Positions 54,963 through 56,798 of a stretch of DNA of 56,798 nt are shown here, piece by piece. The stretch is from assembly GCA_964576715.1 (NCBI GenBank), contig CAZNWE010000020.1:1-56798 (forward strand), given 5' to 3'. Within the stretch, counting starts at the first letter, position 1. Every line of letters begins with the position of its first letter. This stretch comes from SLRI01 sp964576715 (lineage in GTDB: Bacteria; Pseudomonadota; Alphaproteobacteria; Geminicoccales; Geminicoccaceae). The notes beneath the pieces were generated by a model that did no database searches, was not told the DNA's origin, and saw only the letters and a list, made by a program, of their open reading frames with translations. The position numbers and the translations under genes are program-made.

Positions 54963-56523
54963 CGGCTTCGCTGTCATCGAGGCGGTGTGGCGGCTGATCG
55001 AGCTCCTCCGCGACCGCCTGGTCGAGCTGATCGCCGCAGCGGCAGCACCTTTGGCCAACCTGATCGTCGCGCTGACCGCGACCTTGCACGCCCATGGGGT
55101 CGATCTGGAGGAGCATGTCGTGCTGCTGATCGTGTCGGCTTCGGCCCTCTGCCTGGTTCTCGGCACCTTGCTGCTCTGCCGGCGGCTCGCGGCGCGCAGC
55201 CGTCCGGGCGAGCTCGCCAGCGAGGTGGCGTCGCCGCTGGCGGCGGCCGTCCGCCGCCCGAAACTGCTCGGCTATCTGGTACTCCTCGTCTTCTTCGGCG
55301 GCTTCGGCAGCTGGGCCGCACTCTCGCCGCTCGCCAGTGCCGCCGTCTCACCTGGCGTGGTCAGCCCCGACGGCAGCCGCAAGACCATCGCCCATCTCGA
55401 GGGCGGCATCGTCCGCGCCATCGGCGTCCGCGAAGGCGAGCCGGTGCAGGCCGGGACGATGCTGGTGACGCTCGAGGATATCCGAGCCCGGGCCGAGTTC
55501 GAGGCGCTGCAGGAGCGCCTCGTCCATCTCGTGACCCTCGAAGCGCGGCTGCTCGCCGAGCTCGAGGAACGGCAGCGCATCGAGCGCCCGGCCGAACTCG
55601 CGCGCTTCGCCGCGGCCAGCGTCCGGCCGGCCCTGCTCGCCCAGCAGCGGCTCTTGGCGAGTCGGCGGGCCAGCTTCGCGGGCCAAGAGCAGATCCTCGG
55701 CCAGCGCATCAAACAGCTGGAAGCCGAAATCGCGGGCCTTCGCCAAGTGATCGCGGCACAGGATGAACAGCTGGCCTTGATCAGCGAAGAAGTCGCGACC
55801 GTCGCCGACTTGTTGGACAAGGGCCTGGGCAACAAGCCGCGCCTCTTGGCGCTCCAGCGCGAGGGCGCCGAAATCCGCGCCGAGCAGGCGGCGAACCGGG
55901 CCAGCATCGCCCGCCACGAGCAGGCGATCGGCGAGACCCGCATCCGGCTCTTGACCATGCACGAGGAGCTGCGCGAGAGCGTCTCCGAGGAACTGAGCAG
56001 CGTGCGCAGCGAGCTCGCGACGGTCCGCAGCCAGCTGCCGTCGCGCGAGGACGTGCTGGCGCGCACCGTGATCACCGCCCCGATCGACGGCACGGTGGTC
56101 GATCTGCGGGTCACCACCGAGACCGGTGTCGTCCAGCCCGGCGAGCCGCTGCTCGACCTCGTGCCGCAGCAGGCCGAGCTGATCATCGACGCGCGGGTCA
56201 GGCCCACCGACATGGACACGGTGCGCGCCGGGCAGTCGGCGCAGGTCGTCCTCTCCGCCTTCGCTCAGCGCACCCTGCCGCGGATCACCGGCCGGTTGCG
56301 GTCGATCTCGGCCGACCGGCTGATCGACGAGCGCAACGGCGAGCCCTACTTCCTCGCCAAGGTCGCCGTCGATCAGGACGAGCTGGCGCGGATCGCACCC
56401 GAGCTCGAGCTGACCCCTGGGATGCCCGCCGAGGTGATGATCCTCACCGGCGAGCGCACGCTTCTGGACTACCTGCTCCGCCCGTTCGTCCAGTCGATCA
56501 CCCGCAGCTTCCGCGAAAGCTGA
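54955..56523 (+). CDS. type I secretion membrane-fusion protein (HlyD/PrtE-like)
   Basis: A 522-residue periplasmic adaptor linking the ABC exporter to an outer-membrane TolC-like channel. Its ATG at 54955 overlaps the ATPase stop (54960-54962) by eight bases. An N-terminal hydrophobic region (HVVLLIVSASALCLVLGTLL), unusual for the family, comes before the standard membrane anchor (LLGYLVLLVFFGGFGSWAAL). Then a lipoyl half (SPDGSRKTIAHLEGGIVRAI), long coiled coils (residues 180-370), second lipoyl half (VITAPIDGTVVDLRV) and the end PGMPAEVMILTGERTLLDYL. No TolC gene lies in the window. Confidence 0.92.
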   Translation: MADGFAVIEAVWRLIELLRDRLVELIAAAAAPLANLIVALTATLHAHGVDLEEHVVLLIVSASALCLVLGTLLLCRRLAARSRPGELASEVASPLAAAVRRPKLLGYLVLLVFFGGFGSWAALSPLASAAVSPGVVSPDGSRKTIAHLEGGIVRAIGVREGEPVQAGTMLVTLEDIRARAEFEALQERLVHLVTLEARLLAELEERQRIERPAELARFAAASVRPALLAQQRLLASRRASFAGQEQILGQRIKQLEAEIAGLRQVIAAQDEQLALISEEVATVADLLDKGLGNKPRLLALQREGAEIRAEQAANRASIARHEQAIGETRIRLLTMHEELRESVSEELSSVRSELATVRSQLPSREDVLARTVITAPIDGTVVDLRVTTETGVVQPGEPLLDLVPQQAELIIDARVRPTDMDTVRAGQSAQVVLSAFAQRTLPRITGRLRSISADRLIDERNGEPYFLAKVAVDQDELARIAPELELTPGMPAEVMILTGERTLLDYLLRPFVQSITRSFRES

Positions 56524-56616
56524 GCTCGGCAACCACACCGCACGGCTGCCGCCGAGCCGTCGCCGAGGCGCGCCCGGCGCCACGGCCGCCAGCGGCTCGA
56601 GCCGGCGGCTCCGCTT

Positions 56617-56769
56617 AAGGGGACAGCTCCCTTTTTACCCATATCGTTGATCACGCCGCGTTATCGGCTGGCAGCGATGGCTAAAAACCCGCGAGATAGC
56701 GGCCGGCTGACGGCGTTCGAGCCATACGATTCAGCCTGAATGGTTAAAAAGGGAGCTGTCCCTTTAGCC
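56617..56769. repeat. REP-like inverted palindromes at the right edge
   Basis: AAGGGGACAGCTCCCTTTTT (from 56617) recurs inverted at 56745-56765 as AAAAAGGGAGCTGTCCCTTT with one mismatch, about 105 bp apart. Each arm contains the GGGA...TCCC palindrome. A further direct copy of the outer sequence GCCTGAATGCTTAAAAAGG is cut by the window end (56780-56798; first copy 56734-56752). Such paired palindromes are common REP/REPIN-type or miniature elements mobilised by RAYT transposases. No gene is seen between 56524 and the end. Confidence 0.75.
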
Positions 56770-56798
56770 CGTCCCCGCCGCCTGAATGCTTAAAAAGG

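Noticed and set aside
53077..56523. A single 1148-residue ABC-HlyD fusion protein
   Set aside because: It exists only because the 100-N placeholder has the wrong phase; the repeat phase on both sides gives a stop at 54960 and an overlapping ATG at 54955.

Overview
The window is about 70% G+C with dense, mostly short-spaced genes. It reads as the chromosome of a phototrophic alphaproteobacterium (purple non-sulfur type, Rhodospirillales/Geminicoccales-like; the exact lineage is not resolved here). The evidence for this is a light-harvesting operon pucB-pucA-pucC near 47.9-49.8 kb with a PpsR/CrtJ-type operator over its promoter, an AerR/PpaA-like B12-domain regulator near 7.8-8.6 kb, a glnB-glnA pair with a sigma-54-type promoter, and alphaproteobacterial families such as Lin0512 and an NDUFAF6-like synthase.

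Layout. 0.5-7.3 kb: housekeeping genes (mtgA, hemerythrin-domain protein, msrA, adenine deaminase, a 55-residue membrane protein, AEC permease, TPR protein). 7.7-16.9 kb: AerR-like regulator, 5-oxoprolinase-type fusion overlapping a lipid kinase, a GNAT, and an ECF sigma/anti-sigma pair divergent from a DUF4168 protein, with GGAACC-type promoters facing both ways. 17-31.4 kb: MscS channel with a cyclic-nucleotide domain, glnA, glnB and tRNA-His, then a six-gene operon (NMT1-type ABC transporter, cytosine-deaminase-like amidohydrolase, two tandem FAD-linked oxidases) behind a perfect-consensus sigma-54 promoter. After that come a broken VapC/antitoxin pair, a creatininase-family hydrolase and a RidA plus two NQO-like flavoproteins. 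31.8-34.2 kb: two overlapping genes of unknown function. 34.4-41.3 kb: a GNAT, a Lin0512 protein and a sugar/polyol-type ABC transporter with two ATPases and a small membrane protein. 41.5-47.2 kb: adenylate cyclase, NDUFAF6-like protein, sodB, TraT lipoprotein, MBL hydrolase and Zn-alcohol dehydrogenase. 47.4-51 kb: peptide deformylase joined to pucC/pucA/pucB, and an upstream gene with an LS-rich repeat tail. 51.4-56.5 kb: an RTX-repeat protein with its own type I secretion ABC protein and HlyD adaptor. The right edge carries REP-like palindromes.

All five runs of 100 N lie inside short tandem-repeat arrays with 12-, 12-, 13-, 15- and 16-bp units, so they are placeholder gaps of unknown length. 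Two of them artificially shift reading frames. With the frame corrected, the RTX gene runs to 52930, and the ABC and HlyD genes are two separate, overlapping genes rather than one fusion. The most interesting biology is the nitrogen-linked (sigma-54) putative N-heterocycle uptake and catabolism locus, the peptide deformylase inside the puc operon, and the unknown gene pair at 31.8-34.2 kb.
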